This document shows positions 9,726-19,704 of a stretch of 64,000 bases of DNA, piece after piece. The notes below the pieces were generated by a model. That model did no database searches, was not told the origin of the DNA, and saw only the letters and a list, made by a program, of their open reading frames with translations. The stretch lies in NCBI GenBank assembly GCA_031308135.1, contig JAHLJT010009419.1:184660125-184724124 (forward strand), read 5' to 3'. The position numbers and the translations under genes were made by a program. This DNA comes from Acheta domesticus (lineage: Eukaryota > Arthropoda > Insecta > Orthoptera > Gryllidae). The number at the start of each line of letters is the position of its first letter. Position 1 is the first letter of the stretch.

Positions 9726-11439
9726 AGGTTACCAAGTAAAAATCTGTAATTATCAGGTTCTCAGGGGAAATCAGAGATTGAAAATATTTACGAAAATAAA
9801 ACATTTGATGACGTACGGCTATGAGTCCTGAAATTCCTTAGGGAGGCCACGGCCCCCGCTGCCCCACCCTTCTGCGCACGCCTAGGACTACGTTCCATCC
9901 ACTTCATTATTTTCATGAGACTCATAGTAAACGAGATGATAACCAAATGACCTCCAGACACGTACGGAGTAAGGTAGATGGTTAACACCGCCATCCCAAA
10001 ATGAAAAATTATTCCCCTTGAAGTTCAGCGATTAGTTGATGACTATCCCCTGGCAGCTGCAAACGGAATGTTTACTTTCGTCTAAAAATACACTACATAA
10101 ATTATATATAATTGTATAAAGATATATCATATACCGTTGTGAAATGTGTAAATCTTTACGTTTTTCACCAACCCTTGTGTAATAAGGCGTCTCTCTTGAA
10201 AGTAGTGTCAAATATTATCTGTCAAGAAAGTAAGATATACTTCGATTAAAACGTCAAGTTCGTTGACTCTTGATCAGCCATGAAGCTGTCATTGAATTGG
10301 GAGCTTGAACGTCACCAGTGTTATAGCACCTTAATGTTTTAATCAAAAGATAGTTCTGTGGCACTGTCCTTGTAAGATTTTTCGCTGATAGAAAGTATAT
10401 GAATTAAACATATTACATTTTTTTTACGATGCAGGAAATGACTTACTTATCGATCTCCATCTACAAAGAAAAATCTGATCATAGATCAATTGTGAATTTG
10501 CGCTTTTAGGAAGTATGATAGGAGAAATACGGTGTGAGGGATTTGTACGTCCTTGGTATTGTAAGCGAAGTTGCGCCGAGATTCCATGAATCTTGTTTTT
10601 AATTATGAATCTTGGTTTTGAATGAAATCAGTGTCATTTATATCCAAAGTAAAAGTGAAGCAATTAAGAATCTTTTTGTACGTGTTATAACCTCTTGAGT
10701 GGAACAGTTGTCTTAAACTGTTTTTGATACCATTTGTTGTTGCCTTTGAATTTGCTTTGTAGAGAAACAGGATCACGAAATGAAGTAAATAAAGTGGAAC
10801 ATTTTTCTGATTTATTCTGAACTTTAGCAAATTACAGTGGAATCATCCGCGTATTACAGTTTTCTCTATAATTCTTCCCCTCTTAATTTTCATCACACTA
10901 CATGTGTTTGGTTCCAAGAATACATTTCTGGATGTTCAGAATAAATTAATAGATTCCCAAAACACTGGTTTATTTGAGTAAATTTCGAAACTAAGTTTTT
11001 CTAGAAAAGGAAATATTGTTCACCAGAGCCCGGTCAATAACTTATTTCGGATTATTATATTAATGTAATGTATATACATTACAGCAATATTATAATTATA
11101 TAGTATTAATTCATTTTTTAAAACATTATAAATAATCTTGACATATTTTTAAACAAATGTTTTAGCCATTTAAAGCGTCTTGAGAGTTGATTTCTTTATT
11201 CAGTGAAACATCATGAGATGGATAATTCTCTCCCCCCTCATGCAATGAAGCCAATAGAAAATGACTGATGAACCAAAACCCTGAATGTGTTTAGTTTGTT
11301 CTACAATGTTTTGGTTCCTTTGTAAGACATTCCGCTGATTTAGACTTCTAAAAACGTTATTGTCTTTCTTCTCATTTTTGCGGCTTCTGGTTTTCAGTTT
11401 CGTGACTGTCCCATAAATTTCTGTTCTCATTTGCCAGAG
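9726..11439. other. AT-rich spacer, no gene seen
   Basis: Frames here are under 80 codons and not recognisable. No repeats shared with the rest of the window were noticed. Confidence 0.45.
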
Positions 11440-11880
11440 ACGCCTGTTCCTTTCAGGCGAATCCGAACTCGACCGCTGACGTCATTTTCCGATTAGGCGC
11501 GGGCCTTCGTATAAGGAAGAGGGCGGTGGTTGGCGAACAACTCGGCGCGGCGCGGCGGGAGGGGTGCCTAGTTCGCGCGGTGGCCGTGTGATGGCGCTGG
11601 CTCGACGTTCGCTTCGTCCACACCCCGGCCGCGCCGCGCCGTTTTACCTCTGCGGCTGTTGACTTCGCGGGCGACCTTGGAGCCACCACCGGGCCAATTG
11701 GGGCGGCGTCCCGCGTCCCGTCCCGTCCCGTCCCGTCCCACGTCGTCCCCCGGTGGTGGTGGTGGTGGTGGTGGTGGCGGCGGCGGGGCGGTCGCCCTCC
11801 CGCCTCCGCGCCGGCCGCAGCCGTCGCCTGCCGAGGCTCAACACGCTCGGTCTTTATGCACGCCTTAAGGAGCCCAGCGG
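11440..11880. promoter_or_regulatory. CpG island with CRE, no gene assigned
   Basis: A compact CpG-dense patch in AT-rich surroundings. It carries a perfect TGACGTCA at 11477-11484, GCGCGG runs (11545-11570, 11625-11640), CCCGT pentamers (11705-11740) and a GGT microsatellite (11752-11778). Small frames on both strands look like repeat translation. The composition fits a promoter of a transcript whose exons I cannot see, but a GC-rich repeat is an alternative. Confidence 0.4.
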
Positions 11881-12471
11881 AAACCGGTCATTTGAGAGGC
11901 TGGTGTTCGTTTTTCTTCCCCTATCGCCAAATATAATTTAATTCGATTGAATGGGTTCACTGACCGCAATTCAAGTACGTAATTTATTGTGTTACACGAA
12001 ACTGTCTGCAAGTTTTAAAATACCTATTCTGTGAACCTAACAATTACAACACGTTTTAAAACTTGTTCCTGTCTAGACTATGTAGATCTCTTTAAAACAT
12101 GTCACATCATTTCATGAAATACTTAAGAAAGTGTCAGGTAGAAGAAACGATTAGTGTAAAAAAATATTGTGTATTCTGTTAGCTTGAACTTGATTGACAC
12201 ATCAAACGTTTGGAATCCCAACATTTTGCATGCCGATGACAGTATGTTCTTGGTAACGTGAGCTTTGTTGTCTAGAGTTCGAATTCTTATTACAAAATGC
12301 GTAATATCTCAAAATAAGGAACATTTGTAACAAGCTTTGAATATTTAAATCTGTTTATTTATTGCCGGAAACTTAGAATTCAATCCTCAACCTGAGGAGG
12401 AAAGCATAAGAGGGTGGAGTCGGGCTGTGCCTTTTGTGCAGGTAGAAAAAACGGCTTCGGAAATGTTGAGC
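11881..12471. other. AT-rich spacer, no gene seen
   Basis: Ordinary AT-rich sequence leading into the minisatellite. Nothing recognised. Confidence 0.45.
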
Positions 12472-13199
12472 GCCGGATGCAATCATTGAGTTTGCGTCCT
12501 GCCGATGCGCCTCTGCGGGGTAGTTCGTACCGATTTTGTCACTGTGGGAGATGCAATCTTTGCCGCCGGATGCAATCATTGAGTTTGCCTCCTGCCGATG
12601 CACCTCTGCGGGGTAGTTCGTACAGATTTTGTCACTATGGGAGATGCAACCTTTGCCGCCGGATGCAATCATTGGGTTTGCCTCCTGCCGATCCGCCTCT
12701 GCGGGGTAGTTCGTACAGATTTTGTCACTGTGGGAGATGCAACCTTTGCCGCCGGATGCAATCATTGGGTTTGCCTCCTGCCGATGCACCTCTGCGGGGT
12801 AGTTCGTACAGATTTTGTCACTATGGGAGATGCAATCTTTGCCGCCGGATGCAATCATTGGGTTTGCCTCCTGCCGATCCGCCTCTGCGGGGTAGTTCGT
12901 ACAGATTTTGTCACTGTGGGAGATGCAATCTTTGCCGCCGGATGCAATCATTGGGTTTGCCTCCTGCCGATCCGCCTCTGCGGGGTAGTTCGTACAGATT
13001 TTGTCACTGTGGGAGATGCAATCTTTGCCGCCGGATGCAATCATTGAGTTTGCCTCCTGCCGATGCACCTCTGCGGGGTAGTTGGTACAGATTTTGTCAC
13101 TATGGGAGATGCAATCTTTGCCGCCGGATGCAATCATTGAGTTTGCCTCCTTCCGATGCACCTCTGCGGGGTAGTTCGTACAGATTTTGTCACTGTGCG
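12472..13199. repeat. 93-bp minisatellite, 7.8 copies
   Basis: Units begin GCCGGATGCAATCATTG at 12472, 12565, 12658, 12751, 12844, 12937, 13030 and 13123, exactly 93 bp apart without indels. The last unit stops at about 13199. Units differ at only a few sites, and two of these are linked: GATGCACC goes with CACTATGGG (units 2, 4, 7), and GATCCGCC with CACTGTGGG (units 3, 5, 6). Because 93 is 31 codons, three frames stay open through the array. These are a 354-codon frame on the minus strand (12373-13437, repeating HSDKICTNYPAEV...) and two on the plus strand. Most inter-unit changes would alter the protein, so I do not call it coding, though a repeat protein cannot be excluded. Confidence 0.9.
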
Positions 13200-13510
13200 A
13201 GAACGGGAGGGGCGTGTGCATGATGAAATTCTTGGCCGCCAGCGCCAGGTGGAAGGCCTGCCGGAAGCCCTTCCGCGGCCGTATCCTCTGACAGGGGGCG
13301 CGGCGGGGCGGGGGTGCGGGCGAGCAGGGCGGGCAGGGCGCGCCGGACGCCACTTCGCTTCCGGAGCGGCCGGGGGGCGGGAGTAGTGCGGGCGATGAAT
13401 GACTGCGCGCCGTGAAGCGCGACGCGGCCGTTTTCATGGGTAGTACCCCGGAATGCCATAGACAGGAGCGGTTGCGTAACCGGAAAGATCGCCGCGCGAA
13501 GGATAAGGCA
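13200..13510. other. CpG-rich flank of the minisatellite
   Basis: GC-rich with several GGGGCGGGG-like stretches (13290-13385). On the minus strand it lies upstream of the open frame through the minisatellite, so it could be a promoter for a transcript reading through it. This is inference only. Confidence 0.35.
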
Positions 13511-13989
13511 AAACGGTGAGGAGATTACGTTGGGATGTTGTTGTTTTTTTCCTGTCTCATTCGACACCTCTTCTCTGCAAAGTGTTGTCTTCACTTGTGA
13601 AGGATCTACCAAATGAGCGGGAGACAAGAAAAGAACGTGCTATTGTCAGTTGTTTTGTCTGTGCTGGAAATGTCATGAGAAAAAACAGAATGACCTTGGC
13701 GGTACATTCTTGTCTTCTCGCATCGTTTTTTCTGTATGTTTTTGACTTATTAGTGAGCTGATAAAGAAAATAGAAGTCTCTTTACATGTACTGATATGAA
13801 TCATAAATTTCTTTTGAACTGCCTATACAGATGATAATACCGAAAATCTCTCATTGTTTCTTGAAATACGTTTTTGATATGATGCAAACGTACCCGTTCT
13901 GTGGCCTTCTCCGCGAGGGTTCGATAGGTAGTGTGCCTATTCGCTGATGGATTTATACCCTGAAGTTCAGCTCCCCGCGAAGGGCGTTG
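13511..13989. other. Spacer, no gene seen
   Basis: AT-rich; no recognised feature. Confidence 0.45.
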
Positions 13990-14370
13990 TGAAGCGATGA
14001 TACGCCTTTTCAGACAACAAAGGAGAGTGCCGGGGTCTAACGACGGCGGCGTCGGCGGAAACGAACGCGAAACCGCCGCCGTGTGCGTGTGTGCGTTTCG
14101 TCGCGCCGCCGTTTCGGCCAGCTCTTTGTATCGGCGGCGGGCCCGCGTTGGGTCGGTCCGGACCGGGCTGGGTCGGGCAGGCGTCGAACCCGAGGATCGA
14201 GGGACCGAGCGCCGGGTTCGACGGCCCCACGGCGGCAGCGGCGATGACGACGGTTATAACCGCGGCGGTGGCGATGGCGGCGGTGGCGTCGGCGTCGGGG
14301 ACCGGTTCCTCGGGCTGCGCTCCGCAGCTGCGTGGCGGTGGCACTTTCTCCTCCTTGCTTCCTAAACGAA
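13990..14370. other. CpG/CGG-rich patch
   Basis: CGGCGG-type trinucleotides dominate 14040-14120 and 14220-14300. Overlapping Gly/Ala frames on both strands reflect composition. It could be a promoter-type island; no exon is identified. Confidence 0.4.
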
Positions 14371-14836
14371 AGTTTCGCTCGTGAATCTTTCGTATTATTT
14401 TCCGACTGTGCTCTACGTGTTTATTCTGGGGTTGCATTCGACCCGTTTCCTGGATGTGCTTACCGGTTTGCGAGATGGTTAGGTTCGAGTGGTTTTGGAA
14501 GGAACGGGCGGTTGTTGGATTTTGTGAGATTCACGAAGTATTTATTTGTATTACCTTCTTTACAAATACCAAATCTTTACGACCTCCATCATAACGGCTT
14601 GTTGCATACTGAATGATGAATCTAAAGTTGCATACTGAATCTAAAGAAGTGTTTCTTTTGTATGCATGTACTTGGCGTGAACGGGCTTTTAGGTCTATCG
14701 GCGACGTCCCTGCCTCGCGGCCATGTGTTAAGGGGGTACCACTTAGACATCCCCACGCCGTCTTGTCAACCTCAGAAGTGAATTTTCTCGTCACACAGCA
14801 GCATACACATTGCAAGGGAAATGCACACTATAGTCT
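14371..14836. other. Spacer, no gene seen
   Basis: Small frames only. A near-duplicate phrase GTTGCATACTGAAT occurs twice (14602 and 14627). Confidence 0.4.
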
Positions 14837-14914
14837 TGCCTCGCCCGGGAATCGAACCCGGAGCCGCGTAGTGGAAAGCGAGTGGAACGCTGACCAAGTG
14901 CTAGCCAAGAGGCT
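14837..14914 (-). mobile_element. tRNA-like sequence (SINE head or pseudo-tRNA)
   Basis: On the minus strand it starts GCCTCTTGGCTAGC and ends GGGCGAGGC. The T arm is perfect: CCGGG/CCCGG stem with a TTCGATT loop, which is also a B box. A D-arm-like GCT/AGC stem and an A-box-like TGGCTAGCACTTGG are present. The acceptor arms pair at 5 of 7 positions (GCCTC/GAGGC). The anticodon region does not fold into a normal 5-bp stem with a 7-nt loop, so I favour a tRNA-derived SINE head or pseudogene over a functional tRNA. Confidence 0.5.
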
Positions 14915-15032
14915 AGTGTTTCTTTTACTTTTGCAAATTCCATTAGTCCTCTATCTCAATTGAATTGGTTAGATTATCTTTTTCTGTCATATCAGTATTT
15001 CAGAACTTTAAACTGCGTGTGTCAGAATAAGA

Positions 15033-15034
<2 letters not shown>

Positions 15035-15077
<43 letters not shown>
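15035..15077 (+). repeat. (GA)n microsatellite
   Basis: About 21 uninterrupted GA units. Confidence 0.95.
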
Positions 15078-15080
<3 letters not shown>

Positions 15081-15989
15081 CATTTTTGATGAAATGTACT
15101 AAAATAAGTTTTCTTCGATTTCGATATTTCGTTAAGCCACTGCAGAGTTATAGAATTTGAATGCAATAAAAAATAACAATTTCAAGAAAATTGACTTTTT
15201 CTGAAGAAAAACTGTGAAGTTGAAGTATATTACATATCAGTCCTTCACTCTAACGGTGATAGAGCTAAGAAAACATCCGTTTTAATGGAGAAGACATGTC
15301 AATTTGAAGAGCGTTATGCAGTGTGATAAAATCTTTCCAGGGAATAAAAGTTTCTGAAGTAAACATCCACCCTCCAGATGCAGACCAGGCCCACTATTAC
15401 TCTAAGCTTGGCAGTGATGTATTACCTAATAATCATCTGAGTCGGCGCTGAAATTGTTCTAAAAGCTCCTTTCAGCAATTCTTCACAGCGAGTTTTCTGG
15501 ACGTCGCAAAATTTCTACGAACTCCATTGCAGGCCTGAATTGCCGGGTGGCTCAAGTACGTAGAAGTCGAATTATCGATGTTACCGAACATTGACATGAT
15601 CTGACTGCAACTGTATGGAGTAAATCAATTAGCAGATTTGTTTTCAGATGCTAACATGTGCTGGGAGGAAACCGTTCTGATGAACAGCACTTCAATTGCA
15701 GTTAACAAAATGAAGGGTTGTTAGTGGGATGTGATACTCAAAAATGTATTGAAACTGTGCACTAGGCTGTTTCTAAGTGTGCCAAAATTTCATTTCTTCA
15801 GCGATGGTCCTTCTCATCTATTTCATATTTGTTTCTTCTTCGGGAGTGCTTTGTTCTAAAATTTATTTTTTACTCAAGAATACTTTTATTTAAAATATTA
15901 ACTGCAAAATTCGTTTCTATTCCTGTAAAATAAATAGGAAATTCAAATATTGCAATCATATGCACCCAGGCGATCTTCATATATAGCTT
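15078..15989. other. Spacer, no gene seen
   Basis: Mixed AT-rich sequence upstream of an RT remnant. It may belong to the same decayed LINE, but no motif is clear. Confidence 0.35.
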
Positions 15990-16385
15990 AGTGTCGAACG
16001 AGACTCGTCTCATTGGCACAAATTAACGTAGATTTGCTTATCTCAAACGACTGGAAAGCGTCTGGAGATTTACAATTGAATCTAAATAAACGCGCGTACT
16101 TATCAGTTCCCAAAATATGGTAAATAAAATCTATTCTGTTTAGAATTTGTTCAAATAATACAGCTTTCCCATGGAATTTCGGACATCAGAACCTAGGAGT
16201 GTTGATCAACAATATCCTCAACTAGAACGTACGTACATATAAAAATCTGCTGTAAGGTTTTGCCTCAGTGCATGTGCTGAAACTTATGAAAGACTCCTAT
16301 GTATTAGCACATATCACACACTCGTTAAATCATTCCACATCCCAATTTCTTTGCTTTCTTATGACTCCGTTTGTATCTATTTATT
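15990..16385 (+). pseudogene. Decayed LINE reverse transcriptase fragment
   Basis: Conceptual + strand reading, with several frameshifts, gives INVDLLISNDWK and LQLNLNK, then an LGVLINN block, then LVKSFHIPISLLSYDSVC. This order (short helix with Trp, LNxxK, LGV, then a KS.I.P..xYDSV block) is typical of the region after the RT active site in CR1/Jockey-type LINEs. Stops and frame changes mean it is inactive. The active-site FADD box is not present. The match is moderate and the clade is uncertain. Confidence 0.45.
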
Positions 16386-16460
16386 AACTAAAGTAATCTA
16401 ACTGAAGTAATCCCGCGTTGCCCGGGAATTTATCACTGTTACATTACTTAGAAAAGATGT
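16386..16460 (+). repeat. CCCGCGTTGCCCGGG element fragment
   Basis: GAAGTAATCCCGCGTTGCCC followed by TTTATCACTG matches the reverse complement of about 55090-55155 (CAAGTAACCCGGCGTTGCCC, TTTATTCACC). Probably the same transposon terminus in two orientations. Confidence 0.4.
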
Positions 16461-16499
16461 AAATTCTCTAAATAGTGTAAAATGATAGTAATTTAATTT

Positions 16500-16890
16500 A
16501 CAACCCTGCCACATTACGTTCTGTTCCACCACATTTCATTCAACCCAGCCACGCGTCGACCAGCCCCGCCACTTTACGTCTCTCCACACTACCTTGTCTC
16601 CCTTCCCCCACCTTGCGTCCCTCTGCGCCTCCGTGTGTTTCTCTCGCCACACCGTTTTGCGTCCTGTTTGGTCCCTTTTCGTCCTTCCCCGCTCTTTGCG
16701 TTCAGTCCCGCCACTTTGCATCTCTCCTTGTGTGAACCGCTTTGCCTCATTTCGCCCCGCCCGACCCTCATCCGCTTGATCCCTCTCCTCCGCGCCGTGC
16801 CCACTCTCCAGTCTTGCCCCCTCTCCCCACAGCCGTTTACGCGCCCCGCGACGCTCATCGTTTCTGGCTATGCACTGACCATCCCGTCCT
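16500..16890 (+). repeat. Degenerate pyrimidine-rich repeat (CGCCACTTT-type)
   Basis: CCGCCACTTTACGTCTCTCC-like phrases recur with drift around 16565, 16640 and 16705. The + strand is pyrimidine-rich. The long charged frame on the minus strand is a by-product. Confidence 0.55.
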
Positions 16891-17350
16891 TGCAATTCTT
16901 CCTGGCAATCCCTAATACATAAGTGCATTGTGGGTTGCATTAAACAAAATTTTAAAAATAAATTTGGTGATGACTTTTGAAATCCCGAATATACAATAGT
17001 CTTAAACACTCAAAGAACGCCATAATCGCCAATTTAGCAGTCTTCAGAGCTTCCAAATTGGAATTCTGAAGAATGTACTGTTGTTACAAGAGCATCAATA
17101 CAATGATCAACGGAGACTTTACAATACAATGATCATACCGACCATTGTATTAAAACCTGATTCTGGAATGCATACTTTTCAGGTATTGTACGGATAAATA
17201 CCATTTTTGTGGGAGGGTCAGTTGAGTTGCACACCCCAGTAATACTGAACAACACTGTACTCTCGGAATGTACTACTACTGATTGGGAATTAACTGCAAT
17301 TGTCGACAGAACATCATTTGTGTGTTGACCCCGCAAGACCGACAGAGCCA

Positions 17351-17633
17351 CCGGGAGAGGTGGCTCAGTGCATATGCTGATGTCACTGCAGAGCCTCTGA
17401 ACGGGAGGTCCTAGTTTCGAGTCTCTACGGCGGCAGGATTTTCGACCCTACCTTTTCAGCTGGGTCGAATTCAGTCGCTGTCTGGAGGAGAATTCTTTGG
17501 CCGGCTGCTCTAATCGGTAGTTTTCCGTGGTTTCTCCTATCAACACCAGGCGAATGCCGGAGCTGTTCCGTAACAAAGGGACAATGGGCTGCGCGCGATC
17601 TTTTCTTCCTCTTCCTCGTCCTATCCTCACCCC

Positions 17634-17675
<42 letters not shown>

Positions 17676-17715
17676 ACACGCACTACAGATGCCGCGAGAC
17701 CGGTTTCTACTATTT
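17351..17715 (+). mobile_element. tRNA-derived SINE, family 1
   Basis: The tRNA-like head has an A box (GGTGGCTCAGTG) and a B-box-like GTTTCGAGTCTC near 17413-17424. It is followed by the family body: GGGTCGAATTCAGTCGCTG, GGCCGGCTGCTCT, GTTTTCCGTGGTTTCTCC and AGGCGAATGCCGG. It ends in a (CA)n tract. Copies are at 32926, 43761, 54415 (minus strand) and 57405. This copy lacks the second 3' domain (GCAAGCCGACGTGTAGGTCGG) seen in the others. SINEs carry no protein and rely on a partner LINE. Confidence 0.85.
17636..17673 (+). repeat. (CA)n microsatellite at SINE end
   Basis: About 19 CA units within the 3' part of the SINE. Confidence 0.95.
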
Positions 17716-18344
17716 TCCCCTCCATAGTACCCCTAAGGAAAAGGAAATTTATTTTCTTCAATGGAATACAAGTTCACTGCTGCTTTGCGGCTTTGAGCGA
17801 GCGGGCTTTGCTTAATAATTAAACTAAGATTAACTATAACTTAATTTTAGCTTAAATATAATTTATTAATTATTGAAGCTGCACTTCGACGAACTAAACT
17901 TCAACAAAATTTTTATTTTTCGGCTGCCTGTGCTCCCTCACACAGGGTAGCAAGCGTGTCGTGAGGCAGCGCGCTGTAGGCGAAGGCGACGTATTGCGGT
18001 CCTTTCCCGTAGATAGGACCGATGTGTGTCGCTGTTCGCCTCTCGGCCGGTGTCGCGCAGGATGCGCGGCGCCTTCGGACCCAGCGCCCTGGCAAGCGCC
18101 GTTGTTGAGCGCCTTTGAAGCTCCGGCAAGAATTGAATTGAAATGCCTTATTTTATGTGGCGAGACTCAGGCCATGGGGCCTGCTCTTCCGTCTGTCCAC
18201 GCAAATTTCGCTACGCTCCTTTCACCAACTAGCGGAGAAAGAAAGTATTCCATGGGCGACGAAACAAGCGATTTTGAATTTTGCTCAGAGGCGTCATTTA
18301 GGCTTGATGATCTTTTACATGCAGTAAATATACTAACATGGGAC
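17716..18344. other. Spacer, no gene seen
   Basis: 17930-18130 is more GC-rich, with short frames on both strands. Nothing recognised. Confidence 0.4.
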
Positions 18345-18485
18345 AGCCGGCTTTACTTCCCCTCCGAAGGAAGGCGTACGAAGGATTTTTTCGCCCTTAA
18401 AAATCCATGGCTGTGATCGGGTTTGCACCCGCGAACCTGGGTATAACAGTCCAATACGCTAACCGTTACACCATCGCAAAACACA
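18345..18485 (-). mobile_element. tRNA-derived SINE head, family 2, copy 1
   Basis: On the minus strand it reads GATGGTGTAACGGTTAGCG (A box region), then CCAGGTTCGCGGGTGCAAAC (B box region), then ATTTTTAAGGGCG and a GGAAG-containing tail. The same series occurs at 22745-22872. It is a different tRNA-type head from family 1. Confidence 0.6.
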
Positions 18486-18544
18486 AGAATTGGTCTTTTA
18501 CACCCAGAACTCCAAACACGTCGGCGTTTCTAGGGTATATTTTG

Positions 18545-19009
18545 GGTGGGGCGGGGGAGGGAGCATCGCGAGGCGCGCCGCACGGTTTTCCGCCGAGCGA
18601 ATCGGACGGAGGGTGGAGGGAGGTGCCGCCGCGAACACCTCGCAGGCGCACGACCAAATGGAGCGCACGCAAGCAGTGAATAGGCGGTGCTTGAGGGCAG
18701 GGTGGAGTTCGGGGGCTCTAAGGAGAGGAGTAGCGTAGGAGAGTGGACAGTTATTTTTTGGCTAACGTACTTGGCGTGGGCGTGCCAGCGGAGGCCTCTA
18801 TCGAGCATCACACCAAGATACTTTGCCGTCTTTTGCCAGAGTAGATGCGCGCCGGCCGAGCTCACGACTTCAGCGGGGTCGGCCCTCTGTCGGGTGAAGT
18901 TGACGGCTGCGCACTTGTCGAGGGTGAGGGCGAGGTTTTTTACGGGTAAGCCATTCGGGAAGCTCAGCGAGGCAATCGTTCAGATATCCGGGAGACCGGT
19001 CGAGGCTTA
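18545..19009 (-). pseudogene. LINE reverse transcriptase fragment
   Basis: Minus-strand reading gives LNDCLAELPEW, NGLPVKNLALTLDKCAAVNF, then KYLGVMLDRGLRWHAH and, after further frameshifts, LKHRLFTACVRSIW. This is the region just after the YxDD box in Jockey-type LINEs (a LN.W..x.GL.x...K motif, then KYLGV.LD..L.W..H). At least two frame changes are needed, so it is dead. It abuts a truncated SINE at 19010. Confidence 0.65.
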
Positions 19010-19134
19010 AAGCTTCTCCCGGCTACGGCTGTACCCGACTGGTGGGAGATACCTGATTGGGGAAAACCGCGCTAGTCGACTGTAGGTCGTCGCTGGATCA
19101 AGACATCCAATGGGAGAAAATAACCGCCACCTCA
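19010..19134 (+). mobile_element. SINE family 1, truncated 3' part
   Basis: TCTCCCGGCTACGGC, GTGGGAGATACCTG, GGGGAAAACCGC, GACTGTAGGTCG and CCGCCACCTCATG correspond to the second 3' domain of family 1 (compare 57640-57740 and 44110-44225). The head and body are missing. It ends in a (TAA)n tract. Confidence 0.65.
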
Positions 19135-19142
19135 TGATGATG

Positions 19143-19183
<41 letters not shown>
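19135..19183 (+). repeat. (TAA)n microsatellite tail
   Basis: ATGATGATAATAATAAT... runs directly after the truncated SINE. The AAT-type tail matches that of the LINE end at 19580. Confidence 0.9.
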
Positions 19184-19184
<1 letters not shown>

Positions 19185-19189
19185 TTTGG

Positions 19190-19579
19190 CGAAAATATCG
19201 TGTTTACTTGTGGATGTTGCTGTACCTTGCGATCAAAACTTCGTTACCAAGGAGGCAGAGAAACGTCTTAAATACAAGAGTTTGGAAATCGAGATCAGCT
19301 GAATGTGGGGCGTAAAAGCACAGGTCGTACCGACAGTTATCGGAACTCTGGGATTTGTTCCGCAAAATTTGTGTAAGTTCCCAGAACTTGTCTAAACTCC
19401 CAGGCAATTCAAAAGACCGGGAAGTGCAAGAAATCGCTTTATTAGAAATAGCCCACATTTTGCGCAAAGTATTGTAAACGCACCGACAATCACCGGATCT
19501 GCTCCTTAGGTAGCTGGTTGCAACCTGGAGTAGATTTTATATTCAGCCGACTCGTAACATCTCTGGTCGTGATATAGTG

Positions 19580-19631
<52 letters not shown>
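19190..19631 (+). pseudogene. LINE ORF2 C-terminus and 3' end with (AAT)n tail
   Basis: From 19210 one + frame reads VDVAVPCDQNFVTKEAEK, then KYKSLEIEI, a stop, then MWGVKAQVVPTVIGTLG. This is the conserved C-terminal block of an abundant animal LINE (VDVA.P.D..V..KE.EK..KY..L..EI.RMW......P..xGALG). A shifted frame then gives LLEIAHILRKVL near 19428-19470. The copy ends at a long AAT tract (19580-19631), the expected LINE tail. In-frame stops show it is inactive. Confidence 0.8.
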
Positions 19632-19632
<1 letters not shown>

Positions 19633-19704
19633 TTTTGCATTAGTTTGATTCCTCTCTCAAGACAGTAGTCGGATTTTCTCGTTGGTTACAAGCTCCATGA
19701 TGAT

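Noticed and set aside
12472..13199. CRISPR array
   Set aside because: Units are contiguous 93-bp tandem copies with no unique spacers, in a eukaryotic context.
14837..14914. Functional tRNA gene
   Set aside because: The anticodon arm cannot be folded normally and acceptor pairing is incomplete, so a SINE head or pseudogene is more likely.
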